In this document: positions 36,387-45,871 of the stretch, in pieces
Numbering within the stretch: the stretch's first letter is position 1
How the letters are laid out: each line of letters starts with the position of its first letter
Source: Verrucomicrobiota bacterium
Lineage (GTDB): Bacteria > Verrucomicrobiota > Verrucomicrobiia > Limisphaerales > JADJPG01
Assembly: GCA_016713365.1 (NCBI GenBank)
Contig: JADJPG010000007.1
Span: 1 to 64,000 of the forward strand
Length of the DNA stretch: 64,000 nt
Reading direction: 5' to 3'
Made by a program: the position numbers and the translations under genes
Notes under the pieces: model-generated
Told to the model about the DNA's origin: nothing
What the model saw: only the letters and a program-made list of their open reading frames with translations
The model's database searches: none

Positions 36387-36572
36387 TCAGGAGGCTGCGC
36401 TGTTCCCCGCTGCTCTCTCCTTGGCGCATGGCTTGAGCAGGATCGCCGTGTCTCTCAAAAGAAGCGCATCTCGATTTGTCCCCGGGCCGGGTTTGATTTC
36501 AAAGGGTTCTTCATCCACCCAGTGGCAGTGAAGTTTATGTATCGCGACAGGCGTTTTCGTCGGTTCAGTCAT
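36387..36572 (-). CDS. Possible small hypothetical protein, 61 aa
   Basis: In the 578-bp gap between the EF-hand gene and the repeat-protein gene, the minus strand has an ATG at 36572 giving MTEPTKTPVAIHKLHCHWVD, then EEPFEIKPGPGTNRDALLLR and a Lys/Ala-rich end. Its composition is protein-like, but I know no family and see no clear ribosome site. The rest of 36218-36795 shows no recognisable signal; it should contain the promoters of both flanking genes. Confidence 0.25.
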   Translation of the reverse strand: MTEPTKTPVAIHKLHCHWVDEEPFEIKPGPGTNRDALLLRDTAILLKPCAKERAAGNSAAS

Positions 36573-36795
36573 GAATTGAGGTTTGATCACGCTGGACCAC
36601 CTGGCGGTCGTCACACGCGTTTCGAAACTTGGCAAAGTCATCGGCACTGCGTCCAGGCGAGTTAAACCGCCCGTAACGAGTCGTCGAGATCTCGCGTCGC
36701 CAACCACTTTCCCACTGGGCGTCATACGCCCATCGCTCGATTCGTGCCGATATGAAATCGTCGTCAGGCACACATCGAACAAGAGCCCGACAACC

Positions 36796-39138
36796 ATGAT
36801 TATGAAGACCCATTCGTACACCCGCCCGGCCACCTGGCATCCAAGCCTGATCCTCGTCTGGATCGCGGCCGCCGCCGCGCCCCTTGTCGGGGACGCCGCT
36901 CCCACCGGCTCCATCTTCACCTACCAGGGCCGGCTCAACATCAGCGGCGCGCCGGCGACCGACGGCGTCTATGATTTCCGTTTCACGCTGCACGACGCGA
37001 GCGAGGCCGGGTCCGCCATCGGAAGCGCTGTCCTCGTGAATGCGCTGGGCGTCACGAACGGTTTGTTCACCGCGACGCTCGATTTCGGATCCACGCCATT
37101 CACCTCGGGCGCAGCCTGCTGGCTGCAGCTGCAGGTGAACACCAACGGCGTCGCTCCACTCGTGACACTCAACCCGCGCCAACGCATCACGCCAACGCCC
37201 CAGGCCATCTACGCCGAGAACGCTGGCATGGCGAGCGCCGTCGCCGCCGGAGCAGTGACGAGCGCCGGGATCGCGCCTTCGGCAGTCGACAGCGAGAGCA
37301 TCCAGAACGGCAGCATCGAAGCAACCGACCTCAGCCCCAGCCTGTTCAACGAAACCTTCTGGAAACTCGGAGGCAACCAAGGCGGAGGAAATTTCCTCGG
37401 CAGCCTCGACAGCCAGCCCGTCGAGCTGCGAGCAGGAAACCAAACTGCACTCCGGCTTCTTCCCAGCTCCTCTACACCTAATGTCGTCGGCGGACACGCT
37501 TCCAATCGCGTAGCGCCTTCCGCCGCCGGTGCGTTCATCGGCGGGGGCGGTTTAATGGACTATTCCAACTTTGTCGCGACGAGTTTTGGAGTGATCGGTG
37601 GCGGCGTCCGCAATACTGCCGCAGGACTGGGCGCGGTGGTCGGCGGCGGATTGACCAATGGCGCTTCTGGAACCGGCGCCCTCGTATCCGGTGGCTCGCG
37701 CAACGTCGCCAGCGCTCCCTACACTACCGTAGGCGGAGGATTCATGAACATGGTGTTCGACACCAATGGCACGATCGCAGGCGGAATGAACAATCGTGTC
37801 TTCGCCGGCCTCGGCGCAGCGACCATCGGAGGCGGTATCGGGAACATGGTGGCCGACAGCCAGGCCGCCACCATCGCTGGCGGCATCCAACACATCATCG
37901 ACGGCAGTTCGTACACCGCCACTATCGGCGGCGGTTATCAAAATTACGTTCGCACCAACGGAGCTGGTGGGACGGTCGGCGGCGGCGCATTCAATGTCGT
38001 CACCGAGGGCTACGGCACCATCGGGGGCGGACACTTCAACACGGTCCACGCGGAAAACTCGACGATTGGAGGCGGGTTCAAGAACCGGGCTGATGCCGCA
38101 TACAGCACCGTTGGCGGTGGCCGGGAAAACACCAATTCCAGCACCCACGCCACGATCGGCGGAGGTGCGAACAATCTCACCCTGGCCGAGTATGCCAGCA
38201 CCGGTGGCGGCTCCTCCAACACGGTGGAAGGAGCCTTCGGAACTGTGGGTGGAGGACGCGCAAACCGCGCTGGGAACCTGTATTCGACCGTGGCGGGCGG
38301 CGGGCTGAATAGCGCTCTCTCGACAAACTCCACCGTCAGCGGCGGCCTCAACAACGATGTCTCCGGTGACTCCGCCGCCGGCGCCACCATCTCCGGCGGT
38401 GTAAACAACTACATCAGGGATTCGCAGGCCGGAGTCATCGCCGGCGGTTTGCAGAATCACATTTCAGGATCCAGCACCACCGCCACCGTTGGCGGCGGCT
38501 ACCAGAACTTCATCGAAGCCGGCTCCGACGCCGCGACCATCCAGGGCGGCTTTTTCAATCTGATCACATCAGGGGACTACAGCAGCATTGGCGGTGGCTC
38601 GTTCAACACCAACTCCGGAAACTACTCGACCGTTCCCGGTGGAACGCGCAACGCCGCCACTGGCGATTACGCCCTGGCCGCCGGCCGACGCGCCAAGGCC
38701 GGTCACAACGGCTCGTTCGTCTGGGCGGACGATACGGACGCCGACTTTGCCTCCACAACCAACAAACAATTCGCCGTCCGCGCGAACAATGGTGTGATGA
38801 TTCAAGCCACCGACACTGCACTCGATCTGCGCGGAGGCGGCGCCGTCCGCGTCGCGGGAGCCGGCGTGAACACCACGACTCCCGTTTTCATCCATCGCGC
38901 CACCGCGGCGTCGGTCAACGTCAACACCACGATCATTGACCACCCGCATTGCAACGGGAATCCCAACGCCATCCTCATCGTCACCCACAACTACAGCGCC
39001 GACACGGCAGCCAACCGATATGAAACGGAGCCTGTCGGCGTGTGGTACAACGGCACCCGATGGACCATCTTTCACGAGAACAGCGGCGTTGTGATGCCGG
39101 TAGGACGAGCCTTCAACGTAATGGTCTTCAAGCCGTAA
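36796..39138 (+). CDS. Exported YadA-head-like repeat protein (GGGxxN repeats)
   Basis: 780 aa from ATG 36796 (or 36802). Signal peptide region SLILVWIAAAAAPLVGDAAP, then a beta-domain beginning FTYQGRLNISGAPATDGVYD typical of verrucomicrobial surface proteins, a short coiled stretch (about 140-190), and from ~250 to ~640 some 23 tandem repeats of the type TIGGGxxNxxxxxxS (GVIGGGVRNTA, TTVGGGFMNMV, GTIGGGHFNTV, STVGGGRENTN). Such 14-20-residue repeats build the left-handed beta-roll of trimeric autotransporter heads. The C-terminal ~130 residues (SFVWADDTDADFASTTNKQ, FAVRANNGVMIQATD) are not a YadA membrane anchor, so attachment must differ. Followed 20 bp later by a second exported protein. 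Confidence 0.82.
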   Translation: MIMKTHSYTRPATWHPSLILVWIAAAAAPLVGDAAPTGSIFTYQGRLNISGAPATDGVYDFRFTLHDASEAGSAIGSAVLVNALGVTNGLFTATLDFGSTPFTSGAACWLQLQVNTNGVAPLVTLNPRQRITPTPQAIYAENAGMASAVAAGAVTSAGIAPSAVDSESIQNGSIEATDLSPSLFNETFWKLGGNQGGGNFLGSLDSQPVELRAGNQTALRLLPSSSTPNVVGGHASNRVAPSAAGAFIGGGGLMDYSNFVATSFGVIGGGVRNTAAGLGAVVGGGLTNGASGTGALVSGGSRNVASAPYTTVGGGFMNMVFDTNGTIAGGMNNRVFAGLGAATIGGGIGNMVADSQAATIAGGIQHIIDGSSYTATIGGGYQNYVRTNGAGGTVGGGAFNVVTEGYGTIGGGHFNTVHAENSTIGGGFKNRADAAYSTVGGGRENTNSSTHATIGGGANNLTLAEYASTGGGSSNTVEGAFGTVGGGRANRAGNLYSTVAGGGLNSALSTNSTVSGGLNNDVSGDSAAGATISGGVNNYIRDSQAGVIAGGLQNHISGSSTTATVGGGYQNFIEAGSDAATIQGGFFNLITSGDYSSIGGGSFNTNSGNYSTVPGGTRNAATGDYALAAGRRAKAGHNGSFVWADDTDADFASTTNKQFAVRANNGVMIQATDTALDLRGGGAVRVAGAGVNTTTPVFIHRATAASVNVNTTIIDHPHCNGNPNAILIVTHNYSADTAANRYETEPVGVWYNGTRWTIFHENSGVVMPVGRAFNVMVFKP

Positions 39139-39158
39139 ACTCCCAACTCGATTTCGCC

Positions 39159-39629
39159 ATGAAATCCATTCTTCAAATCAGCACTCTGGTCGCGCTTCTC
39201 CTGTCCGACCATTGCAGTGCCCAACAGTTCTCGATCAGCGGCAGCGTCATCGCAGGCGGTGGCGGGACGGCCAGCGGGGGACAATTCCAAGTCACCGGAA
39301 CGATCGCCCAGGCGGAAGCTGGACCTCGATTGACGGGCAGATGTTTCTCCGTCGACTCAGGATTCTGGGGGCACTACGCCGTGATATCGACTCCCGGCGC
39401 TCCAACCCTCCGCACGCGAGTCGTCGCCAACTACGTGCGCGTCTCGTTCACACCCGGCTGCGGAGACTGGGTGCTGCAATGGACCAACACGCTCGAACCC
39501 GAAGCCGCCGCCACGATCTGGACCGACGACGAAGCCAGCAATTTGGTCCTAATCGACGGCGAATTGACTCGCGACTTCCACATTCCCAGTTGGGGCAGTC
39601 GCCTTTACTTCCGCCTGCGCCAGCCCTGA
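39159..39629 (+). CDS. Small exported beta-rich protein
   Basis: 156 aa from ATG 39159. Signal peptide MKSILQISTLVALLLSDHCS, then QQFSISGSVIAGGGGTASGG and QFQVTGTIAQAEAG, a glycine-rich motif I have seen paired with head-repeat proteins in these bacteria, followed by FSVDSGFWGHYAV. The C-terminal module VLQWTNTLEPEAAATIW...RLYFRLRQP matches the shared end-module of other exported proteins in the window. It lies 20 bp behind the YadA-head-like gene, so it is probably cotranscribed and a partner. Function unknown. Confidence 0.72.
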   Translation: MKSILQISTLVALLLSDHCSAQQFSISGSVIAGGGGTASGGQFQVTGTIAQAEAGPRLTGRCFSVDSGFWGHYAVISTPGAPTLRTRVVANYVRVSFTPGCGDWVLQWTNTLEPEAAATIWTDDEASNLVLIDGELTRDFHIPSWGSRLYFRLRQP

Positions 39630-39668
39630 AAGGCTGTCTGAAGGTCGGCAACGTTCTCGTTTCGTACG

Positions 39669-39699
39669 GCCACCGGTTCGCCGGTGGTCTTTTCCTTTA
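39669..39699 (+). terminator. Rho-independent terminator
   Basis: Stem CCACCGG/CCGGTGG (39670-39676, 39681-39687) with a TTCG tetraloop, followed by TCTTTTCCTTT. It ends the head-repeat operon before clpB. Confidence 0.82.
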
Positions 39700-39796
39700 T
39701 CGCACTCCTTGACTCCAGTCCGGTCCAGCCTTCGCCAAGCAATGGCAAGCGGCCCCCTCGACAAGCGGAGAACTTCATACTAGGAAAGGAATCGCT

Positions 39797-42427
39797 ATGG
39801 ACCTGAACAAGTTTACAGAGAAAGCCCAAGGCGCGATCACCGATGCGCAGAGCATCGCCACGCGCCAGCAGCATCAAACCGTCGATGTGGAGCACGTCGC
39901 GCTGGCGTTGCTGGAACAGGAAGGCGGGCTCGTGCCGCGCCTGTTCGAGAAGGCCAAGGTCGCGCCGGACTTGCTGAAGGCCAAAGTCGAGGAGGAGTTG
40001 AACCGCCTTCCGCGCGTCAGCGGAGACGCCGCCTCGGCGCAGGGTCTCTACGTCACGCAGCGGTTGAACAAGCTGCTCGTCAAGGCGCAGGACGAGGCCA
40101 AGCGCCTCAAGGACGAATACGTCAGCGTCGAGCATCTCGTGCTCGCGATGTTCGATGAGTCCAGCTCGACGCCGATGGGGAAGATTCTCAAGTCACTGAA
40201 CGTGCGTCGTGATGAGTTCCTCAAGGCGCTGACCGAGGTGCGTGGCAATCAGCGCGTGACCAGCGCGAATCACGAGGCTACTTACGAAGCGCTCGAAAAA
40301 TACGGGCGCGATCTCACGAAGCTCGCGCAGCAGAACAAGCTCGATCCCGTCATCGGCCGCGACGCCGAGATCCGCCGCTGCACCCAGGTGCTCTCGCGGC
40401 GCACGAAGAACAATCCCGTGCTCATCGGCGAGCCGGGCGTCGGTAAGACGGCCATCGTCGAAGGCCTCGCGCGCCGCATCGTCGCGGGAGATGTTCCGGA
40501 TAGTTTGAAGGAGAAGAAGATTATCTCGCTCGATCTCAGCGCGCTCATCGCCGGTGCGAAGTTCCGTGGCGAATTCGAGGAACGCCTGAAAGCCGTCCTG
40601 CAGGAAGTCACGAAGGCGCAGGGCCAGGTCATCCTGTTCATCGACGAGATCCACACAATGGTCGGTGCCGGAAAAGCCGAGGGCGCGATGGACGCCGGCA
40701 ACATGCTCAAGCCCATGCTGGCGCGCGGCGAGTTGCACTGCATTGGAGCGACCACGCTTGATGAGTATCGCAAATACATCGAGAAGGACGCCGCGCTGGA
40801 ACGCCGCTTCCAGCCAGTGATGGTAAACGAGCCTAGCGTCGAGGACACCATCTCGATCCTGCGCGGATTGCGCGAGCGCTACGAACTGCACCACAAGGTT
40901 CGCATCCAGGACGCCGCGCTGGTTTCCGCCGCGCAGCTCTCGCATCGCTACATCTCGGATCGCTTCCTGCCCGACAAGGCCATCGATCTCGTGGACGAAG
41001 CCGCCGCCAAGCTGCGCACCGAAATGGAGTCGATGCCCGAGGAACTCGAACAGCTCGAGCGCCGCCTCACGCAACTCGAGATCGAGCGCGAGGCGTTGAA
41101 GAAGGAAAAGGACGAGGCGAGCAAGGAACGGCTTAAGTCGTTGGAGAAGGAGCTCGCGAATCTCAAGAGCCAGCGCGACACGCTCAAGGCGCAGTGGGAT
41201 TCGGAGAAGTCCGTGGTGGACGACGTCCAGAAGCTTCGTGAAGCCCTCGAACTCGCGCGCACCGAGATGGAGAAGGCGCGCCGCCAGAACGAGCTGTCGC
41301 GCGTGGCCGAATATCAATACGGCAAGATTCCCGGCATCGAGAAGCAGTTGAAGGATGTCGAAGCCAAAGCTGCGGCCTCAGGCAAAGGCGGGCCGCGTCT
41401 CTTGCAGGAGGAAGTCACGGCGGATGAAGTTGCAGAAGTTGTGGCGCGCTGGACCGGCGTGCCTGTCTCGCGCCTGCTTGAAGGCGAGAAGGACAAGCTC
41501 CTGCGACTCGACGAGATTTTGCACGAACGCGTCATCGGCCAAGGCGAAGCCGTGCAGGCCGTCGCGGACGCGGTCATTCGTGCGCGCTCCGGCTTGAAGG
41601 ATCCGAAGCGGCCGATTGGTTCATTCGTTTTCCTGGGCCCGACCGGCGTGGGCAAAACCGAGCTGGCGCGCGCGCTCGCCGAGAGCTTGTTCGACAGCGA
41701 GGACAACATCGTGCGCGTGGACATGAGCGAATACATGGAGAAGCACGCCGTCGCCCGGCTCATCGGCGCGCCTCCCGGCTACGTGGGTTACGAGGAGGGC
41801 GGCCAGCTCACGGAGGCCGTTCGCCGCAAGCCGTATTGCGTCGTGCTCTTCGACGAGATCGAAAAGGCACACCACGATGTCTTCAACGTCTTTCTGCAAA
41901 TCCTCGACGACGGACGCCTCACCGACAGCCAGGGCCGCACGGTGGATTTCAAGAACACGATCATCATCATGACGTCGAACATCGGCAGCCCGCACCTGCT
42001 GGAGAACGTCAGCGACACCGGCGAGATCACCGAGAGCGTCCGCAAGAAGGTAATGAACGAACTGCGCGCGCACTTCCGCCCGCAGTTCCTGCATCGCGTG
42101 GATGAAATTGTCCTCTTCAAGCCGCTCACGCTCGGCGAGATCACGAAGATCGTCGAGCTGCTGCTCGGTCTCCTGCGCCTGCGCCTCGCCGACCGCCACA
42201 TCGAGCTCGAACTCAGCGACGCGGCGAAGGAACACATCGCCCGCGAAGGCTACGACCCGGTCTATGGCGCGCGTCCGCTCAAGCGTTACCTGCAACGCCA
42301 GCTCGAAACCGCGCTCTCGCGGAAGCTGCTCGCCGGCGACATCACCGACCACAGCCGCGTGACCGTGGACTTGAAGAAGGGTGAGTTGGTGTTTGAGTCG
42401 AAGAAGCTCAAGCCGGTAAAAGAGTAG
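39797..42427 (+). CDS. clpB: ClpB disaggregase (Hsp100 AAA+ chaperone)
   Basis: 876 aa, standard ClpB length. N-terminal Clp repeat domain (1-145), first AAA+ ring with Walker A GEPGVGKT (~211) and VILFIDEIHTMVGAGKAEGA, the ClpB-specific coiled-coil M domain (about 400-530, KEKDEASKERLKSLEKELAN), and a second AAA+ ring with FLGPTGVGKTELARALAE (~613) and VVLFDEIEKAHHDVFN. It lacks the IGL/F ClpP-binding loop, consistent with a disaggregase working with DnaK. GGAAAGGA 5-12 bp upstream of ATG is a good ribosome-binding site, unusual here. The next gene starts 2 bp after the stop. Confidence 0.97.
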   Translation: MDLNKFTEKAQGAITDAQSIATRQQHQTVDVEHVALALLEQEGGLVPRLFEKAKVAPDLLKAKVEEELNRLPRVSGDAASAQGLYVTQRLNKLLVKAQDEAKRLKDEYVSVEHLVLAMFDESSSTPMGKILKSLNVRRDEFLKALTEVRGNQRVTSANHEATYEALEKYGRDLTKLAQQNKLDPVIGRDAEIRRCTQVLSRRTKNNPVLIGEPGVGKTAIVEGLARRIVAGDVPDSLKEKKIISLDLSALIAGAKFRGEFEERLKAVLQEVTKAQGQVILFIDEIHTMVGAGKAEGAMDAGNMLKPMLARGELHCIGATTLDEYRKYIEKDAALERRFQPVMVNEPSVEDTISILRGLRERYELHHKVRIQDAALVSAAQLSHRYISDRFLPDKAIDLVDEAAAKLRTEMESMPEELEQLERRLTQLEIEREALKKEKDEASKERLKSLEKELANLKSQRDTLKAQWDSEKSVVDDVQKLREALELARTEMEKARRQNELSRVAEYQYGKIPGIEKQLKDVEAKAAASGKGGPRLLQEEVTADEVAEVVARWTGVPVSRLLEGEKDKLLRLDEILHERVIGQGEAVQAVADAVIRARSGLKDPKRPIGSFVFLGPTGVGKTELARALAESLFDSEDNIVRVDMSEYMEKHAVARLIGAPPGYVGYEEGGQLTEAVRRKPYCVVLFDEIEKAHHDVFNVFLQILDDGRLTDSQGRTVDFKNTIIIMTSNIGSPHLLENVSDTGEITESVRKKVMNELRAHFRPQFLHRVDEIVLFKPLTLGEITKIVELLLGLLRLRLADRHIELELSDAAKEHIAREGYDPVYGARPLKRYLQRQLETALSRKLLAGDITDHSRVTVDLKKGELVFESKKLKPVKE

Positions 42428-42429
42428 GC

Positions 42430-42903
42430 ATGCCGAAGCCGAAGAAATCGTGGCGCGAGAAACTGGCCGACGACAAAGGACTGCCGAAGATTGCTCCGGT
42501 CGAAGGCAAGATGACGACGAAATGGGGCGAGGGCCTGATGGTCATTCCCGCGCCGCGCGAAGTCGATGCGCTGATGCAGAAGATCCCGAAAGGAAAGCTC
42601 ACGACCATCAACGAGCTTCGTGCCGCGCTGGCTCGTCAACACAAGGCGAACTTCGGCTGCCCAATCACGACCGGCATTTTCGCATGGATCGCTGCGCACG
42701 CCGCGGAAGAAGCGTCAGCGGAAGGCCGCAAGCGCATCACGCCCTACTGGCGCACACTGAAAACCGGCGGCGAGCTGAACCCCAAATATCCCGGTGGCAT
42801 CCCAGGCTTGAAGAAACGTCTCGTCGCCGAAGGCCACAAGGTAACGCAGAAGGGGAAACGGTTTTTCGTGGCGGACTTCGAGACAGTTTTGTTTTATCCT
42901 TGA
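42430..42903 (+). CDS. AGT/MGMT-fold protein lacking the alkyl-acceptor motif (ATL-like)
   Basis: 157 aa. The core resembles the DNA-binding domain of O6-alkylguanine-DNA alkyltransferases (IPKGKLTTINELRAALA, then FGCPITTGIFAWIAAHAAEE, a winged-helix recognition helix, and GGIPGLKKRLVAEGHKVTQK). The PCHR acceptor-cysteine motif of active enzymes is absent where expected, so it may act as an alkyltransferase-like damage-binding protein. The family assignment is moderate. It is separated from clpB by 2 bp, so probably cotranscribed, which would link it to stress. Confidence 0.7.
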   Translation: MPKPKKSWREKLADDKGLPKIAPVEGKMTTKWGEGLMVIPAPREVDALMQKIPKGKLTTINELRAALARQHKANFGCPITTGIFAWIAAHAAEEASAEGRKRITPYWRTLKTGGELNPKYPGGIPGLKKRLVAEGHKVTQKGKRFFVADFETVLFYP

Positions 42904-42965
42904 GGCCATCTGCCCCACCCTGTTCCGTGCTTGGTTTGCGTCCAGCGTCGACCTAAATTGCGCGC

Positions 42966-44120
42966 GTGCTTGCGGACATCAAATCATTCACGCGCGACGA
43001 ACTCATCGCGCCGTTCAAGTCCTGGAACCTTCCCGGCTACCGGCTCGATCAGGTCTTGAAGTGGCTTTACGAAAAGCGCGCTTCGTCGTGGGCGGAAATG
43101 ACGAATCTTCCGAAGGCGTTGCGCGACCAACTCGCCCAGCACTACTCGTTGCACGCGCTGGAACTGGTCCGCAAGCAAGGCTCGCGCGACACCACGCAGA
43201 AGTTTCTGTGGAAACTCAGCGACGGCGCGATGATTGAGAGCGTGCTGATTCCCGCGAACCCGGCGCTTTACGGCGAAGCGAGTGATCGCCACACGCTCTG
43301 CGTCTCCACACAGGTCGGCTGCGCGTATGGCTGCAAGTTCTGCGCGAGCGGTCTCGAAGGCTGGAAGCGCAATCTGCGCGTCGACGAAATCGTGGAGCAA
43401 GTGCTCGCGACGGAGCGGTGGGCAGCGACGGAAAGTTCTGGGTTTCGAGTTCTAAGTTCAGAGTCAACTGTCGGCGAGCAACCCGAAACCAAGAACCCAA
43501 AACCCGAAACCCGCCTCGTGAACAATCTCGTCATCATGGGCATGGGCGAGCCGCTGGCGAATTACGACAACCTGCTCAAGGCACTCCGCATTCTGAACGC
43601 GCCGTGGGGCGGCGGGATCGGCGCGCGGAAGATTACGATCTCCACCAGCGGGCTCGCGCCGCAGATTCGCAAACTCGCGGAGGAACCGCTCCAGTTCCGG
43701 CTCGCCATCTCGCTGCACGGAGCGACGGATGAGACGCGGAACAAGATCATGCCGGTCAATCGTCGCTACCCGCTCGCCGAACTGACCGGCGCCTGCGAGG
43801 AATACCAACGGAAGCGCGAGCGGATGATTACCCTGGAATACATCCTCATCGCGGGAGTGAACGATGCATTGCGGGAAACCAAACCGCTGGCCGCGCTCGC
43901 CCATCGTTTGAATGCCAAGGTGAACTTGATTCCCTACAACAAGGTGGAAGATCTCCAGTGGGTGCGACCGACCGAAGAAGTGCAGGAGGCGTTCCTCGCC
44001 GCGCTGGAGGAACTCGGCGTAACGGCGACCCTGCGCCGGGAAAAGGGACACGACATCGACGCCGCCTGCGGTCAGCTCCGGCTGAAGACAGAACGCGAAT
44101 TGGCGAAAAAGCCGGAGTAA
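42966..44120 (+). CDS. rlmN: Dual-specificity RNA methyltransferase RlmN (23S A2503/tRNA A37)
   Basis: 384 aa from GTG 42966. Radical-SAM motif CAYGCKFC (near residues 119-126), substrate and SAM motifs NNLVIMGMGEPLANYDN, and ISTSGLAPQIRKLAEEPL, and the methyl-carrying Cys pair, one in the C-terminal GHDIDAACGQL (near 368). It installs C2-methyl on A2503 of 23S rRNA and A37 of some tRNAs. About 28 residues (SSGFRVLSSES...PKPET) between ATERWAA and RLVNNLV have no counterpart in the family. They are encoded by a quasi-palindromic repeat inserted in frame (43431-43513). Confidence 0.95.
   Translation: MLADIKSFTRDELIAPFKSWNLPGYRLDQVLKWLYEKRASSWAEMTNLPKALRDQLAQHYSLHALELVRKQGSRDTTQKFLWKLSDGAMIESVLIPANPALYGEASDRHTLCVSTQVGCAYGCKFCASGLEGWKRNLRVDEIVEQVLATERWAATESSGFRVLSSESTVGEQPETKNPKPETRLVNNLVIMGMGEPLANYDNLLKALRILNAPWGGGIGARKITISTSGLAPQIRKLAEEPLQFRLAISLHGATDETRNKIMPVNRRYPLAELTGACEEYQRKRERMITLEYILIAGVNDALRETKPLAALAHRLNAKVNLIPYNKVEDLQWVRPTEEVQEAFLAALEELGVTATLRREKGHDIDAACGQLRLKTERELAKKPE
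43431..43513. repeat. Quasi-palindromic repeat inserted in frame in rlmN
   Basis: The left half (GTTCTGGGTTTCGAGTTCT) and right half (AACCCAAAACCCGAAACCC) are imperfect inverted copies of a GAACCC/GAAACCC-type repeat. The stretch adds about 28 low-complexity residues to RlmN without breaking the frame. Confidence 0.6.
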
Positions 44121-44244
44121 CGCTAGACTCGGAAGGAATGAATCAGGCCGACAGGAGGTTTCGGGAAACCGGCAAACCACTTTCGAGATTCGATATCCCG
44201 CCGATGTTGAAGGCGCGGACTACGTCGGACTCTTTGGAAATCCA

Positions 44245-45797
44245 TTGTTCATGCTAATTCGAGTCGCCCTGCTCTTGATTTCGCTTCTGATCTGCGTCGT
44301 CTCGGCTCGTGCCGCAACGGGACCGAAGGCTTATTGCTCAACGAACCACCTAATCGTCCGGTTCAAACCGCAGGTCGCCAGCATGCTTCCCGATACTGCG
44401 ACCACGAATCAGCTCTCCTCGATGCTCGCGCACTTGGGATTGCCCCGCGGTGCTGAATTGCGAGAGACGCCGCTGGCCCGGCATTTCCGTTCGCGGCCTG
44501 CCGCCAACTCACGCCGCCGACACGAGCCTGTGGATTCGCGCCACTTTCTCTACCTGCGCCTTCCACCGAGACTCACGATCGATGAATGCGTCCGTCGTCT
44601 CGAAGCCCATCCATTGATCGATTACGCCGAGCCGGATTGGATCGGCGCCGCCGCAACCACGATTCCGGCGGACCCGAATTTCGCTGACCAGTGGTATCAT
44701 CAGAACTCCACCAAACCGTCCGCTTCCATCCAGACTCCGCTCGCGTGGGACATCACGCGCGGCTCGGCGAACGTGCTGGTGGCCGTGATTGACTCCGGAA
44801 TCATGCCGCTGCCCGAATTCGCCGGACGCACCGTGCCGGGCTACAACTTTGCCTATGACGAAGCCGACACGACCGACGACAACGGCCACGGGACGGCGGT
44901 GGCAAGGCGTCCTATGCGCGAGCGCGAACACGGATCCGCGGCGCCGGCGTGGACTGGAACTGTCGCATCATGCCAATCAAGGTCCTCGACGATTGGAACA
45001 CCGGATTCTACTCCTGGTGGGCGCAGGGCATTGATTTCGCCGTAAGCAACGGCTGCAAGATCATCAACTTCTCCGGCGGCGGCACGGCCTACGGCCAGAC
45101 GGTGGCGCGCGCCATCACCAACGCCATCGCTCATGGCGTCATCTTCGTGACGGCCGCCGGCAATGAAGGTGGAAACGTCCTCGGCTTCCCGGGCTCGCTC
45201 GACGCATCCATCACCGTTGGCGCGACGGACCGAAACGATCAACGCGCCGAGTTCAGTGATTCCGGGCCCCAACTGGATCTCGTCGCACCCGGCGAGGACA
45301 TCGCCACGCTGGGGCTGGACGGCGAATTGTGGTTCGACACCGGCACTTCATTCTCCACGCCAATGGTGGCTGGAGTGTGCGCCCTGCTCGCCGCCGTGCG
45401 GCCGAATCTCACGCAGGCCGAAGCGCTGCAACTCCTCTGCTCTGGCGCGGAGGATCAAGTCGGCGGCATCACGGACACGCCGGGCTTCGATACGTCTCAC
45501 GGCTGGGGTCGATTGAACGCCTACCATTCCCTCTTACTCGCGACGACGCAGGTGGACCAAGTCCGCCGCACTTATAACCACGTGGAGCTTTCCTGGGTCA
45601 GCCCGGCCAATGCCGGCAGCCGGCAGCCTTACCAGGTCGAATACAAATCGTCCCTCGGTTCCGGTTGGGTTCCGCTGACGAATCCCTCCGCCTTCCGCTA
45701 CGAAGCTGGTCGCACCTACTGGAACGACGACGGCTCTGAAACCGGCATCGCCACCAGCACCGGCTACTTCCGCGTGAAGCTGCGTCCGCCTCAGTGA
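44245..45797 (+). CDS. Secreted subtilisin-like protease (S8) with frameshift near 44900
   Basis: From ATG 44245: signal peptide (LIRVALLLISLLICVVSARA), propeptide region, then DPNFADQWYHQ, Asp in VLVAVIDSGIM and His in DNGHGTAVA. Immediately after, the frame changes: a short stretch (GVLCASANT) reads in the second frame, and from about 44949 the rest is in the third frame (CRIMPIKVLDDW, oxyanion Asn in VTAAGNEGG, Ser in DTGTSFSTPMVAG). Two small indels within 44895-44945 therefore split the catalytic domain between His and Ser. The C-terminus ends with the shared module VEYKSSLGSGWVPL...YFRVKLRPP. Length if repaired is about 517 aa. Confidence 0.83.
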
Positions 45798-45871
45798 AGC
45801 CGCCGCGGGCGCCGCATCCTGCATTTCACTTCCCGCTTTCTCCCTCGCAGATCCATTGCTAGCGTCCGCCC

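Noticed and set aside
37552..38700. Dense GGCGGCGG-type short repeats, considered as CRISPR or microsatellite
   Set aside because: The period is irregular and in codon phase, encoding GGGxxN beta-roll repeats. There are no constant repeats with unique spacers.
40193..41317. 374-codon minus-strand open frame
   Set aside because: Antisense shadow of clpB.
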